Shown here in pieces: positions 23,323 to 33,140 of a DNA stretch of 64,000 nucleotides (position 1 is the first letter of the stretch; every line of letters begins with the position of its first letter). The notes beneath the pieces are model-generated. The model searched no databases and had not been told where the DNA came from. It saw only the letters and a program-made list of their open reading frames with translations. The stretch is taken from NCBI RefSeq assembly GCF_014649375.1, contig NZ_BMSX01000025.1:83559-147558 (forward strand), written 5' to 3'. The position numbers were made by a program, and so were the translations under genes. The stretch comes from Streptomyces aurantiogriseus. GTDB taxonomy: Bacteria > Actinomycetota > Actinomycetes > Streptomycetales > Streptomycetaceae.

Positions 23323-26300
23323 TTACGCCTCGAACACCTCACGCACCAGCTGCTCCTGCTCGGCCTGGTGGCGCTTCGCCGAGCCGACCGCCGGGGACGA
23401 GCCGTGCGGCCGCGAGATGCGGCGCAGGCGCTCGCCGTGCGGGACGTCGGCGCCGACGGCCAGGTCCAGGTGGTCGATCAGGTTCAGGGCGATGAACGGC
23501 CAGGCGCCCTGGTTGGCCGGCTCCTCCTGGGCCCACAGGTACTTCTCGGCGTTCGGGTACTTGGCGATCTCCGCCTGGAGCTCGGCACCCGGCAGCGGGT
23601 ACAGGCGCTCGATGCGGATGATCGCGGTGTCCGTGACGCCGCGCTTCTGACGCTCGGCCTCGAGGTCGTAGTAGACCTTGCCGGCGCAGAAGACGACCTT
23701 GCGGACCGCGGCCGGGTCGGCCGACACGTCGCCGATGACCGGGCGGAACTGGCCGCTCGTGAACTCGTCCGCCTTGGAGGCCGCGGCCTTCAGGCGCAGC
23801 ATCGACTTCGGGGTGAAGACGACCAGCGGCTTGTGGTGCGGGTTGTGCACCTGCCACCGCAGGAGGTGGAAGTAGTTCGACGGCAGGGTCGGCATCGCGA
23901 CCGTCATGTTGTTCTGGGCGCAGAGCTGGAGGAAGCGCTCCGGGCGGGCGGAGGAGTGGTCCGGGCCCTGGCCCTCGTAGCCGTGCGGGAGGAGCAGGGT
24001 GACGCCGGACGTCTGGCCCCACTTCTGCTCGGCCGAGGAGATGAACTCGTCGACGACCGTCTGCGCGCCGTTGACGAAGTCGCCGAACTGCGCCTCCCAC
24101 ATCACGAGCGCGTCCGGGCGGGCCAGCGAGTAGCCGTACTCGAAGCCCATCGCCGCGTACTCGGAGAGCAGGGAGTTGTAGACGTTCAGGCGGGCCTGGT
24201 CCTCGGACAGGTAGAGCAGCGGGGTGAAGTCCTCGCCCGTCTCACGGTCGATGATCACCGCGTGCCGCTGGCCGAACGTGCCGCGCTGGGAGTCCTGGCC
24301 CGCCAGACGGACCGGGACGCCCTCGAGCAGCAGCGAGCCGATGGCGAGGGTCTCGCCCATGCCCCAGTCGATGGTGCCGTCCTCGACCATCGCCGCGCGG
24401 CGCTGCAGCTGCGGCAGCAGACGCGGGTGGACGGTGATGTGGTCCGGGACGTTGACCTGGGACTCGGCGATGCGCTTGACGACCTCCGTGGAGATCGCGG
24501 TCGGGACCGCGACCGGGAAGCCGTCCTGCGGGTCCTGGGAGGTGCCCGGAGCCGGCTGCGCGGTGGCCTCGCGGACCTCCGTGAAGACCTTCTCCAGCTG
24601 GCCCTGGTAGTCCTGCAGCGCCTGCTCGGCCTCTTCCAGGGTGATGTCGCCGCGACCGATCAGGGACTCGGTGTACAGCTTGCGCACCGAGCGCTTCTTG
24701 TCGATCAGGTCGTACATCAGCGGCTGGGTGAAGGCCGGGTTGTCCGACTCGTTGTGACCGCGGCGGCGGTAGCAGATGAGGTCGATCACCACGTCCTTGT
24801 TGAACGCCTGGCGGAACTCGAAGGCCAGACGTGCGACGCGGACCACGGCCTCCGGGTCGTCGCCGTTCACGTGGAAGATCGGGGCCTCGATCATGCGGGC
24901 CACGTCCGTGGCGTACATCGAGGAACGCGACGACTCGGGCGCCGCGGTGAAGCCGACCTGGTTGTTGATGACGATGTGGACCGTGCCGCCGGTGCGGTAG
25001 CCGCGCAGCTGCGACATGTTCAGGGTCTCGGCCACCACGCCCTGGCCCGCGAAGGCCGCGTCGCCGTGGATCGCCACCGGCAGGACCGTGAAGTCCGTGC
25101 CGCCCTTGTTGATGACGTCCTGCTTGGCGCGCGCGACGCCCTCCAGGACCGGGTCCACGGCCTCCAGGTGCGAGGGGTTCGCGACCAGGCTGACCTTGAT
25201 CTGCTCGCCGTCGAGGCCGGTGAAGGTGCCCTCGGCGCCCAGGTGGTACTTCACGTCGCCGGAGCCGTGCATCGACTTCGGGTCGAGGTTGCCCTCGAAC
25301 TCGCGGAAGATCTGCGCGTACGACTTGCCGACGATGTTGGCGAGCACGTTCAGGCGGCCGCGGTGGGCCATGCCGATGACGACCTCGTCCAGGCGGGACT
25401 CGGCAGCCGAGTCCAGCACCGCGTCCAGCAGCGGGATGACGGACTCGCCGCCCTCCAGGGAGAAGCGCTTCTGGCCGACGTACTTCGTCTGCAGGAAGGT
25501 CTCGAAGGCCTCAGCGGCGTTCAGACGGCGCAGGATGCGCAGCTGCTCCTCGCGCTCCGGCTTGGTGTGGCCGCGCTCCACGCGGTCCTGGATCCACTTG
25601 CGCTGCTTCGGGTCCTGGATGTGCATGAACTCGATGCCGGTGGTGCGGCAGTACGAGTCGCGCAGCACGCCGAGGATGTCGCGCAGCTTCATCAGGGACT
25701 TGCCGGAGAAGCCGCCGACCGCGAACTCGCGCTCCAGGTCCCACAGGGTGAGGCCGTGCTCGGTGATGTCCAGGTCGGGGTGCTTGCGCTGGCGGTACTC
25801 CAGCGGGTCGGTGTCGGCCATGACGTGGCCGCGGACCCGGTAGGAGTGGATCAGCTCGAAGACACGGGCGGCCTTGGTGACGTCGTCGTCGTGGCTGGCG
25901 TCGATGTCCTTGAGCCAGCGGACCGGCTCGTAGGGGATGCGCAGGGCCTCGAAGATGTCGTCGTAGAAGCCGTTCTCGCCGAGGAGGAGGTTGGCGACGG
26001 CGCGCAGGAACTCGCCGGAGGCGGCGCCCTGGATGACCCGGTGGTCGTAGGTCGACGTGAGCGTCATGACCTTCGAGATGCCGAGCTTGTTGAGGGTGTC
26101 CTGGCTGGTGCCCTGGAACTCCGCCGGGTAGTCCATCGAGCCGACGCCCATGATGACCGACTGGCCGGGCATCAGACGCGGCACGGAGTGGACGGTGCCG
26201 AGGCCACCGGGGTTGGTCAGGGAGACCGTGACGCCGGTGAAGTCGTCCATCGTCAGCTTGTTGTCGCGGGCGCGACGGACGATGTCCTCGTAGGCCTGCC

Positions 26301-27117
26301 AGAACTCGAAGAAGTTCAGCGTCTCGGCCTTCTTGATGGCGGCCACGACGAGCTGGCGGTCGCCGTTGGGCTTCACCAGGTCGATGGCCAGGCCGAGGTT
26401 GACGTGCGGCGGCTTGATGAGGGTCGGCTTGCCGTCCTTCTCGCCGAACGACCAGTTCATCGACGGCATGGCCTTGATGGCCTGCACCATCGCGAAGCCG
26501 ATCAGGTGCGTGAAGGAGATCTTCCCGCCCCGGGCGCGCTTCAGGTGGTTGTTGATGACGATGCGGTTGTCGAACAGCAGCTTCACCGGGACCGCGCGCA
26601 CGGACGTGGCCGTGGGCAGCTCCAGGGAGGCGTTCATGTTCTTGGCGACCGCGGCGGACGGGCCGCGCAGCGTCACGTACTCCGGGCCGTCGGGGGCCGC
26701 GGTGACGGGCTCGGCCTTCGCCGGGGCGGCGGCCGGCTTGGCCGCCGGGGCGGGCTTCGCGGGAGCCGGGGCGGCGGCCGCGGGCTTCGGGGCGGCCGGG
26801 GCCGGCACGGTGGCCGGAGCAGCGGGCGCGGCCTGGGCCGGAGCGGCCGGGGCGGCGGGCGCCGCCGGGGGCGTGGTGGTGGTCCCTGCGGCCCCCGCGG
26901 CCGCAGTACCCGCCGGAGCCGGAGCGCTGGCGGCCCCCGGCTTGTAGTCGGCGAAGAAGTCCCACCAGGCACGGTCTACAGAATTCGGGTCCTGGAGGTA
27001 CTGCTGATAGATCTCGTCGACGAGCCACTCGTTGGGCCCGAAGGCCGCGGCGGGGTTCTTGCCCGCTCGGTCGGCGTCGGTCGAGATGCTCGAGTTACTG
27101 GGGGACTGTGGCGACAC
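23323..27117 (-). CDS. sucA: Multifunctional 2-oxoglutarate decarboxylase/dehydrogenase E1-E2 fusion
   Basis: A 1264-residue actinobacterial fusion enzyme. Residues about 15-50 are the E1 N-terminal helix (NEWLVDEIYQQYLQDPNSVD). Then comes an Ala/Pro-rich linker of about 90 residues, an E2-type succinyltransferase core without a lipoyl domain (catalytic STYDHRVIQGAASGEFLRA), and the thiamine-diphosphate E1 part (VIGMAHRGRLNVLAN, RGHNESDNPAFTQPLMY). It decarboxylates 2-oxoglutarate and feeds the TCA cycle with a shared dehydrogenase. I chose GTG 27117 (SPQSPSNSS follows), where the conserved sequence begins; GTG 27144 would add nine residues. The start lacks a strong ribosome site. Confidence 0.94.
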   Translation of the reverse strand: MSPQSPSNSSISTDADRAGKNPAAAFGPNEWLVDEIYQQYLQDPNSVDRAWWDFFADYKPGAASAPAPAGTAAAGAAGTTTTPPAAPAAPAAPAQAAPAAPATVPAPAAPKPAAAAPAPAKPAPAAKPAAAPAKAEPVTAAPDGPEYVTLRGPSAAVAKNMNASLELPTATSVRAVPVKLLFDNRIVINNHLKRARGGKISFTHLIGFAMVQAIKAMPSMNWSFGEKDGKPTLIKPPHVNLGLAIDLVKPNGDRQLVVAAIKKAETLNFFEFWQAYEDIVRRARDNKLTMDDFTGVTVSLTNPGGLGTVHSVPRLMPGQSVIMGVGSMDYPAEFQGTSQDTLNKLGISKVMTLTSTYDHRVIQGAASGEFLRAVANLLLGENGFYDDIFEALRIPYEPVRWLKDIDASHDDDVTKAARVFELIHSYRVRGHVMADTDPLEYRQRKHPDLDITEHGLTLWDLEREFAVGGFSGKSLMKLRDILGVLRDSYCRTTGIEFMHIQDPKQRKWIQDRVERGHTKPEREEQLRILRRLNAAEAFETFLQTKYVGQKRFSLEGGESVIPLLDAVLDSAAESRLDEVVIGMAHRGRLNVLANIVGKSYAQIFREFEGNLDPKSMHGSGDVKYHLGAEGTFTGLDGEQIKVSLVANPSHLEAVDPVLEGVARAKQDVINKGGTDFTVLPVAIHGDAAFAGQGVVAETLNMSQLRGYRTGGTVHIVINNQVGFTAAPESSRSSMYATDVARMIEAPIFHVNGDDPEAVVRVARLAFEFRQAFNKDVVIDLICYRRRGHNESDNPAFTQPLMYDLIDKKRSVRKLYTESLIGRGDITLEEAEQALQDYQGQLEKVFTEVREATAQPAPGTSQDPQDGFPVAVPTAISTEVVKRIAESQVNVPDHITVHPRLLPQLQRRAAMVEDGTIDWGMGETLAIGSLLLEGVPVRLAGQDSQRGTFGQRHAVIIDRETGEDFTPLLYLSEDQARLNVYNSLLSEYAAMGFEYGYSLARPDALVMWEAQFGDFVNGAQTVVDEFISSAEQKWGQTSGVTLLLPHGYEGQGPDHSSARPERFLQLCAQNNMTVAMPTLPSNYFHLLRWQVHNPHHKPLVVFTPKSMLRLKAAASKADEFTSGQFRPVIGDVSADPAAVRKVVFCAGKVYYDLEAERQKRGVTDTAIIRIERLYPLPGAELQAEIAKYPNAEKYLWAQEEPANQGAWPFIALNLIDHLDLAVGADVPHGERLRRISRPHGSSPAVGSAKRHQAEQEQLVREVFEA

Positions 27118-27418
27118 GGCGGCAACCGCCCTCTTCCGCTTCACAAGGTGATGGACAGCGGGAATAAAGGCTACGCCTCCCAGCGGGTGAAGGTCAGGTC
27201 AGCCCGCTGCTTCGTCGTGTAAGTCACATCAAAGAGCGTGTTTCGAGGGTGGAAATGGCGGGAAACAAGCGCGGTTGCCCTGCAAAAAGGATGGGTTGAC
27301 GCAGGTCGCGCACCTGAACGTACGGACCCCCTCCGGCCTGCGCCGGTGCTCTGCCTGATCACACGTGTCCGGCTGCGCGGACACCGGTGGATCTTGTGGC
27401 TCCGCTTCGCACTTTACG

Positions 27419-28522
27419 TCAACTTGGCACGGAAGGCTCTCCCGGAAGGGTGATAAGAATCCGGCAACCCCGCTCGGATTCGGCCACCCCGATCCGGCCT
27501 CCGTGGAGATCGACCGCCCAGCGGGCGATCGCGAGCCCCAGTCCCGTGCCGCCGTCGCTGCCCGGACCGTGCGGCCGGCGGACGGCCCCGCGGTTGAACC
27601 GCTCGAAGACGCGGCGCCACTCGGAGCGCGGAATGCCGGGGCCCTCGTCCAGGACCTCCAGCTCCAGCGACTCCGGCTGCGGTCCGCGCCGCGCCTTCAC
27701 CGTCACCCGCCCGTGCGGCGGGCTGTGCTTGACCGCGTTGTCGATGAGGTTGGCGACGACCTGGTGGATGCGCTCCGGGTCCGCGTGCGCGGTCAGCTCC
27801 GGCGGCGAGACGTCCAGGTGCAGATGGACGTCCGTCCGTGTGTGACTGCCGCCCGAGCCCATGGTCGCGCGCGCGGAGGCCACCATGTTGGCCTCCTTCA
27901 GCACCCCGGACAGATACGGCCACACCTCGAACCGCCGCTTGCGCAGCGGTACGACGCCGTTGTCCAGCCGGGACAGGTCGAGGAGCGTCTCCACGAGACG
28001 TCCCAGCCGCTCCGTCTGCTTCAGCGCCGTCCGCATGGTCTCGGGGTCGGCCTCCGCGATGCCGTCGACCACGTTCTCCAGGACCGCGCGCAGGCCCGCG
28101 ATGGGCGTGCGCAGCTCGTGCGAGACGTTGGCCACCAGCTCCTTGCGCTGACGGTCCTGGGCCTCCAGCTCGTCGGCCATGACGTTGATCGTCTGGGCGA
28201 GGTCGCCCAGCTCGTCGCGGCGGTTCTCGCGGACCCGGCGGGTGTAGTCGCCGTGCGAGATGGACCGGGCCACCGTGTTCATCTCGTCCAGCGGCGCGGT
28301 GAGCGAATGCGCCACGAACTGCGTAATCAGCAGTGTGGCGATCATTGAGAAGACCGTGATGAAGCGCAGCTCGGTCTCGGTGCGCATGGCGATCATCATC
28401 AGCCCGGTGGTGATCAGCACCGAGATGACGACCAGCGCTCCCAGCTTGGTCTTGATCGAGAACGGGCGTACGCCGCCCCAGGGCTCCCCGGGGCTTCTCG
28501 GTGCGTCCGGCCCGCCGCTCAT
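27419..28522 (-). CDS. Two-component sensor histidine kinase
   Basis: A 367-residue membrane kinase. Two hydrophobic helices (about residues 27-48 and 55-75) with almost no extracytoplasmic loop are followed by a HAMP domain, an H-box (LVANVSHELRTPIAGLRAV, phospho-histidine about residue 148), an N-box (VVANLIDNAVKHSPPHG), and G boxes (LDEGPGIP, GGTGLGLAIARW). The tiny outer loop suggests it senses the membrane or a partner protein. Its ATG overlaps the regulator stop (ATGA), so the pair is translationally coupled. Confidence 0.92.
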   Translation of the reverse strand: MSGGPDAPRSPGEPWGGVRPFSIKTKLGALVVISVLITTGLMMIAMRTETELRFITVFSMIATLLITQFVAHSLTAPLDEMNTVARSISHGDYTRRVRENRRDELGDLAQTINVMADELEAQDRQRKELVANVSHELRTPIAGLRAVLENVVDGIAEADPETMRTALKQTERLGRLVETLLDLSRLDNGVVPLRKRRFEVWPYLSGVLKEANMVASARATMGSGGSHTRTDVHLHLDVSPPELTAHADPERIHQVVANLIDNAVKHSPPHGRVTVKARRGPQPESLELEVLDEGPGIPRSEWRRVFERFNRGAVRRPHGPGSDGGTGLGLAIARWAVDLHGGRIGVAESERGCRILITLPGEPSVPS

Positions 28523-29259
28523 GGTGTCGGCGTCTCCAGCGCGTAGCCCACGCCGTGCACCGTACGGATCCGCTCGGCCCCGATCTTCCGGCGCAGCGCC
28601 TTGATGTGGCTGTCGACGGTGCGGGTGCCGGAGGCGTCCGCCCAGTCCCACACCTCGGCGAGGAGTTGCTCACGGGAGAGCACCGCGCGCGGGGTGTTGG
28701 CCAGGCAGACCAGCAGGTCGAACTCGGTGGGCGTGAGGTGCACGTCCTCGCTGCGCACCCGTACCCGGCGCTGGGCGTGGTCGATCTCCAGCTCGCCGAG
28801 GCGCAGGATGCCGCTCCTCGGCGTCGCCGCGGCCAGCGCGGCCCGCTCGACGCGGCGCAGCAGCACGTGCACGCGTGCCGCCAGTTCCCGCATCGAGAAC
28901 GGCTTGGTCATGTAGTCGTCGGCGCCCACGCCGAGCCCGACCAGCATGTCGGTCTCGTCGTCGCGCGCGGTGAGCATCAGCACCGGCACCGGGCGGGCGG
29001 CCTGCACACGACGGCAGACCTCCAGACCGTCGAAGCCGGGCAGCATGATGTCGAGGATCAGCAGATCGGGCTGCCAGGCCTCTGCGGTGTCGACGGCCGC
29101 CGGACCGTCGCCTGCCGTTTGCACGAGGAATCCCTCGGCGCGCAGGCGGGCCGCGATGGCGTCGACGATCGTCGGGTCGTCCTCCACGACCAGAACGCGG
29201 CGCTGTGCGCCCGGGGTCGCCGTCGTCGTGCCGTTGTGCGAGGTGTGTGTCTGCTCCAT
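28519..29259 (-). CDS. OmpR-family response regulator
   Basis: A 246-residue protein. The receiver domain has the acidic pair in VVEDDPTIVDA, the phospho-acceptor aspartate in LLILDIMLPGFDG, the threonine in LMLTARDDE, and the lysine in YMTKPFSMREL. The C-terminal winged helix is of OmpR/PhoB type (HLTPTEFDLLVCLA, TVDSHIKALRRKIG). It is the cognate partner of the sensor kinase encoded immediately downstream. Confidence 0.93.
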   Translation of the reverse strand: MEQTHTSHNGTTTATPGAQRRVLVVEDDPTIVDAIAARLRAEGFLVQTAGDGPAAVDTAEAWQPDLLILDIMLPGFDGLEVCRRVQAARPVPVLMLTARDDETDMLVGLGVGADDYMTKPFSMRELAARVHVLLRRVERAALAAATPRSGILRLGELEIDHAQRRVRVRSEDVHLTPTEFDLLVCLANTPRAVLSREQLLAEVWDWADASGTRTVDSHIKALRRKIGAERIRTVHGVGYALETPTP

Positions 29260-29380
29260 CGCCCGCCCCTGAGGTGCTTTCCGGAATCAGTGGGGTGATC
29301 CCTTGTTTGCGCATGACTGCGGTTGACGCGTAAATGATCGGCGTCAGGGCAGCAACGTACCCGGAGTCACCGCGGCTTTG

Positions 29381-30070
29381 CTATCCAGGTCGAACGGCGG
29401 GTCGAACGGCGAGGTGCACGACGTCCGGCACGCCTCGGGCAACAGGGATCTCTTCGGTACGCACCTGTTGGAACCCGGCATTCCCCAAGGTTCCCTCGAA
29501 TTCCGGAGACGGCTGTGCGGACCATACGGCCAGTACCCCGCCGGGTCTCAACACCCGTGCGCAGCCTGCGAGTCCGGCCGGTGAGTAGAGGCTGTCGTTG
29601 CCCTCCGTGACGGTCCAGTCGGGCCCGTTGTCGATGTCCAGGCACAGCGCGTCGAACGTGGCGGATGTCTCATTGACGTAGTCGAGCAGATCCGCTTCCT
29701 CGATCTTTGTGCGCGGATCGGCGAGAGCGGGGCCGGAGAGGGCGGCGAGGGGGCCGTCGAGATGCCAGCCGATGACGGCGCGTTCGCGCTCGACGACCGT
29801 GATGCGGCCCCAGCGGGGGTCGGCGGCGGCGTGTGCCAGCGAGAAGCCGACGCCCAGGCCGCCGATCAGCACCTCCGGTGCGGGTCGCTCGTCCAGCGCG
29901 GTCAGGGCGGCGTCGACCAGCAGCCGCTCCGAACGGCCGTCGGAGGTGTCCATCAGGAAGCAGCCGTTGGCGATGATCTGGAGCAACTCGCCGTGCCGGC
30001 GCAGCACGACCTCGCCGTAAGGGCCCTCACGACGGTCCAGGACTTCGGGGATGTCGTAGGAGAGGGGCAT
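29381..30070 (-). CDS. Spermidine-synthase-like methyltransferase-fold protein
   Basis: A 229-residue Rossmann-fold protein of the polyamine aminopropyltransferase family. It contains VLIGGLGVGFSLAHAAADP, the acidic VVERERAVIGWH, and DALCLDIDNGPDW in place of the usual catalytic aspartate loop. The N-terminal tetramerisation domain of true spermidine synthases is absent, so it may act on another substrate or be only fold-related. The start is ATG 30070. It stands between the two-component genes and a divergent membrane protein gene. Confidence 0.75.
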   Translation of the reverse strand: MPLSYDIPEVLDRREGPYGEVVLRRHGELLQIIANGCFLMDTSDGRSERLLVDAALTALDERPAPEVLIGGLGVGFSLAHAAADPRWGRITVVERERAVIGWHLDGPLAALSGPALADPRTKIEEADLLDYVNETSATFDALCLDIDNGPDWTVTEGNDSLYSPAGLAGCARVLRPGGVLAVWSAQPSPEFEGTLGNAGFQQVRTEEIPVARGVPDVVHLAVRPAVRPG

Positions 30071-30301
30071 CCCTCCATCCTGGCACCGGACCTGACGGAT
30101 GGTTGAGGAATTTTGGGCAGGGTCGTTCGTACGGGGGTGAGCGGGTGCGCGCGGTTGACGCCGCCGGTGCCGGGCCGGGCCGGAGCGCGACGGGGAGCGG
30201 GGAACCTTCGGAGTTGCTGTGAATCGGCTGTCGCGTGGCGTCGGTCACAGACAGAGGCGCGTGGGGCGCGAAGGGTGGAGGGAAACGGAAGGAGCGCCCT
30301 G

Positions 30302-31048
30302 GTGGAACGTACGGCACGCCCCGCCACGGCCGACGTGAGCGCTCCGTCGGCGCCGTTGCCCGAAGTCTCCGGCCTGCTGGACGGCGTGCCGCGGCAGCGG
30401 ACGCCCGGGGCTGCGGCCCCGCGGACCAAGGCACGCCCGCGTCCCTGGCGGCTGCTGCCCACCCCGACCGGCACCCCGTTCACCTTCGGCTACGCGGTCG
30501 TCCTCGCCGTCACCTCCTACGTCGCCACCCACGCCGACCCCGCACTCGTACGGACCCTGCACCAGGCGTCCAGTACGGACGTGGCCCATCTGCTGCGGGA
30601 GCCGGTGCCGGTGTTGGTGGCCAGCGCGCTGTGGGTCGCGGGCGGGATCGCCTCGCCGTTCGTCCTCGGCTTCCTCGTCGTCCTCGCGGCGCTGGAGCGG
30701 CGCGTCGGCGGTGCCCGCACGGCCGGTGTCTTCCTGCTCGGGCACGTCCTGGCCACCCTGGCGACCGAGGTGCCTGTCGGCCTGGCCGTGTGGGTGGGCC
30801 ACCTCCCCGACAGCTCGTTGCACCGGCTGGACTACGGCATCAGCTTCGGCGTCGCCGCGAGCGTGGGCGCGCTGGCGGGGGTGTTGACGCCGTGGCTGCG
30901 GTGGCCGTTGCTCGCGGTGTTCGGGGGGATGCTGGTGCAGGAACTGATCGCGTTCACGGATCCGGTGACGAACTGGGGGCATCTGATCGCGTTGGGGGTC
31001 GGGGTGGGGACGTGGCCGTGGGTGCGGGGTGCGGCTGCGGCTGCGTAG
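30302..31048 (+). CDS. Rhomboid-like polytopic membrane protein
   Basis: A 248-residue protein. A cytoplasmic N-terminus of about 50 residues is followed by six hydrophobic segments. The order of helices, with LVASALWVAGGIASPFVLG and a final TNWGHLIALGVGVGTW containing a histidine, is like rhomboid-family proteins. The catalytic GxSG serine is not seen (GISFGVAASVG occupies that place), so protease activity is doubtful. The start GTG follows AAGGAG by six bases. An array of 11-base repeats lies downstream. Confidence 0.7.
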   Translation: MERTARPATADVSAPSAPLPEVSGLLDGVPRQRTPGAAAPRTKARPRPWRLLPTPTGTPFTFGYAVVLAVTSYVATHADPALVRTLHQASSTDVAHLLREPVPVLVASALWVAGGIASPFVLGFLVVLAALERRVGGARTAGVFLLGHVLATLATEVPVGLAVWVGHLPDSSLHRLDYGISFGVAASVGALAGVLTPWLRWPLLAVFGGMLVQELIAFTDPVTNWGHLIALGVGVGTWPWVRGAAAAA

Positions 31049-31411
31049 CTTTTCGCCTCGGCTTCGCCATCGGCGGATGTGTTTCCCACCCGCACCGCCC
31101 GTGCGGCATTCGTTGTCGGGTGCGGGTGGCCCCTGTGGGGCGCGTCCGCCGTCGGCGGGTGCGGATGCGGGTGCAGTGCGGATGCCGCGCGGGTGCAGCG
31201 CGGGTGCAGTGCGGATGCCGCGCGGGTGCAGTGCGGATGCAGCGCGGGTGCAGTGCGGGTGCGGGCGCGTTGTGGTTGGTCGTGTCCACGCTGCGGGGCC
31301 GCGTGTCGGTACAGGCCCGCGCTCTGATGACCTTGGCCATCCCCGGGTGCCTGCCGGGAGCCTCGGGGTGGCCCAGCTGTGTGAGCCGGTCGTCGTACGT
31401 CCGTCGGTTCG
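31049..31411. other. 363-base convergent gap with repeat array
   Basis: It lies between the rhomboid-like gene and the DUF5954 gene. It holds the 11-base tandem array and otherwise GC-rich sequence without gene signals. Confidence 0.5.
31171..31258. repeat. Eight tandem 11-base repeats
   Basis: The unit is RTGCNGNGCGG, with the forms GTGCAGTGCGG, ATGCCGCGCGG, GTGCAGCGCGG and ATGCAGCGCGG in eight unbroken copies. The 11-base period is close to one helical turn. Confidence 0.9.
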
Positions 31412-32431
31412 TCAATCGTCGTGCAGCACCGTGCCGTCCTCCAGCAACGTCGGGTGGAGCTTCATCGGGCCGTAGTCGTCGACGTCGGACGGGCGGGGTG
31501 GTTCGGGGCCGTCCGGGCCCAGGCGGACCAGGCGTTCCACACGGCAGACGCGGAAGAGGCGGTCCTCCACCCGGGCCTCGTCGGCGCGGCCGGCGGCTCG
31601 GTACTCCTCGGCTGCCCGGGCGTAGACCGCCTTCTTGCGCTCGTCGAACCGGAACATCAGAGCCCAGAAGCGCGCCAGACCCTCGTACAGCAGGCGGCGG
31701 GCCGCGTGCGGGGTCGGCATGAGGGCGCCGCGCGGAGTCCAGCCCGTCTCGTCGCGCTCGGCCACCGAGAAGCCGACGGGGAGGCAGACGACCTCCGGAT
31801 GCGTCACGACCGCCCGCGCGGAGTCCTCGCGCACTTCGGCGGGGAAGTGGGCTTCCGTGTAGGCGAAGTCCCGCAGGCCGAGCCGTAGGGCGCCGGCCAT
31901 CGGCCCCTCGTCGCGGTCGGGGTCGAGGACGAAGCCCACGTCGGGGGAGGGGGCGTCGTCGCGGCCGTCCCAGAAGCGGTCCGCCGGTTCCGGGTCGGTG
32001 GGGCGGGGTGGCTCGGGTTCGTCTTCGCCGATGCGGGCGAACTCGTCACCGCGGACGACCCGGTAGCGCACGCCCAGCGCTTCCACCTCGTCGACCGGTT
32101 CACGCTCCAGGACGGCCACGGCCGCGAGCAGTGCGCGGCGGGCGGCCGGGTCGTCGGTGCCGTCCTTCGCCGTGAACCACAGGAACGAGTTCAGGCCGTC
32201 CCGGGCCTGCTGGGGCATGCCGTTCACCACCGGCTTCAGCAGACGCCAGCAGGACCCGGCCGCGGACGGGTCCAGTGCGGCGACACCGAAGACCGGCCCG
32301 CGCGGTGCGATGTACGGGTAGCGCCTTGACGCCTCGACGGCGTCCGCCTCGGTCACCCAGGCGACGGGGTCGTCGCGGCTGACCAACTCCGCGTGGAGGG
32401 CGTCGAGGTGTTGCTTCCAGTCATCGGTCAT
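31412..32431 (-). CDS. DUF5954 family protein
   Basis: A 339-residue soluble protein. Its opening (DDPVAWVTEADAVEASRRYP), the middle EVEALGVRYRVVRGDEFARIG with a following PEPPRPTDPEP, and the end PEPPRPSDVDDYGPMKLHP match what I recall of DUF5954 in Streptomyces, where such genes occur in many paralogous copies. The internal similarity of the two PEPPRP-containing halves suggests a duplicated domain. The function is unknown. The start is ATG 32431. It has no operon partner. Confidence 0.75.
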   Translation of the reverse strand: MTDDWKQHLDALHAELVSRDDPVAWVTEADAVEASRRYPYIAPRGPVFGVAALDPSAAGSCWRLLKPVVNGMPQQARDGLNSFLWFTAKDGTDDPAARRALLAAVAVLEREPVDEVEALGVRYRVVRGDEFARIGEDEPEPPRPTDPEPADRFWDGRDDAPSPDVGFVLDPDRDEGPMAGALRLGLRDFAYTEAHFPAEVREDSARAVVTHPEVVCLPVGFSVAERDETGWTPRGALMPTPHAARRLLYEGLARFWALMFRFDERKKAVYARAAEEYRAAGRADEARVEDRLFRVCRVERLVRLGPDGPEPPRPSDVDDYGPMKLHPTLLEDGTVLHDD

Positions 32432-32600
32432 GTGCGCATTGTGGTGGGGGCGGGCGGTCGATTCGACGTGAATGCCGGAAGTGGGGGGAGGGGTGGGAGG
32501 GCGGGAGGGCTGTCCGGCGCGTGGAGCGAGGCACCGGCGGTGGCGGGATGCGGTGCGCCCCGGCCGACGTCACACCCTGGCTTGCGGGGCCGTCGTCAGT

Positions 32601-32670
32601 CCCGGAGGTGGGCCTGTCGTCGTCCCGGAGGTGGGCCTGTCGTCGTCCCCGGAGGCGGGCCTGTTGTCGG
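32601..32670. repeat. Three tandem 23-base repeats
   Basis: The unit CCCGGAGGTGGGCCTGTCGT plus CGT starts at 32601 and 32624, with a diverged third copy from 32647. Confidence 0.8.
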
Positions 32671-32762
32671 TCCGGCCGTGGGGCTGCCATCCGTCTTCCC
32701 CTGGCCGTCGCGGCCGCCGTCAGTCACGGTCGAGAGTCCGTCGTCACCTGGCGGGAGGCTCG

Positions 32763-33140
32763 CCGCCAGTCACTCAGCCGCAGCTCCGCCGTCCCTCCGC
32801 GACCGCCGGTCGCCGTCCCTGCTCAGCCACGGGCTCGCATTCCTTTCCCGGCCACGGGCCCGCCGTCAGTCACCCGGCCGCAGCTCCGCCGTCCCTCCGC
32901 GACCGCCGGTCGCCGTCCCTGCTCAGCCACGGGCTCGCAGTCCTTTCCCGGCCACGGGCCCGCCGTCAGTCACTCAGCCGCAGCTCCGCCGTCCCTCCGC
33001 GACCGCCGGTCGCCGTCCCTGCTCAGCCACGGGCTCGCAGTCCTTTCCCGGCCACGAGCCCGCCGTCAGTCACACAGCCGCAGCTCCGCCGTCCCTCCAC
33101 GACCGCCGGTCGCCGTCCCTGCTCAGCCACGGTTCGCCGC
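32763..33140. repeat. Four tandem 100-base repeats
   Basis: The anchor CAGCTCCGCCGTCCCTCC recurs at 32781, 32881, 32981 and 33081, exactly 100 bases apart. Differences between copies are single bases (for example GCATTCC against GCAGTCC). The last copy is cut short and grades into shorter GGCCACGG repeats to about 33185. There are no unique spacers, so this is not a CRISPR array. Confidence 0.92.

Noticed and set aside
23251..27222. 1323-residue open frame on the plus strand opposite sucA
   Set aside because: High-G+C antisense shadow. The minus-strand frame encodes a full E1-E2 enzyme, while the plus-strand product is low-complexity Val/Arg/Leu/Gly without domains.
32763..33140. Possible CRISPR array
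   Set aside because: Units abut without unique spacers and are 100 bases long. No cas genes are present.
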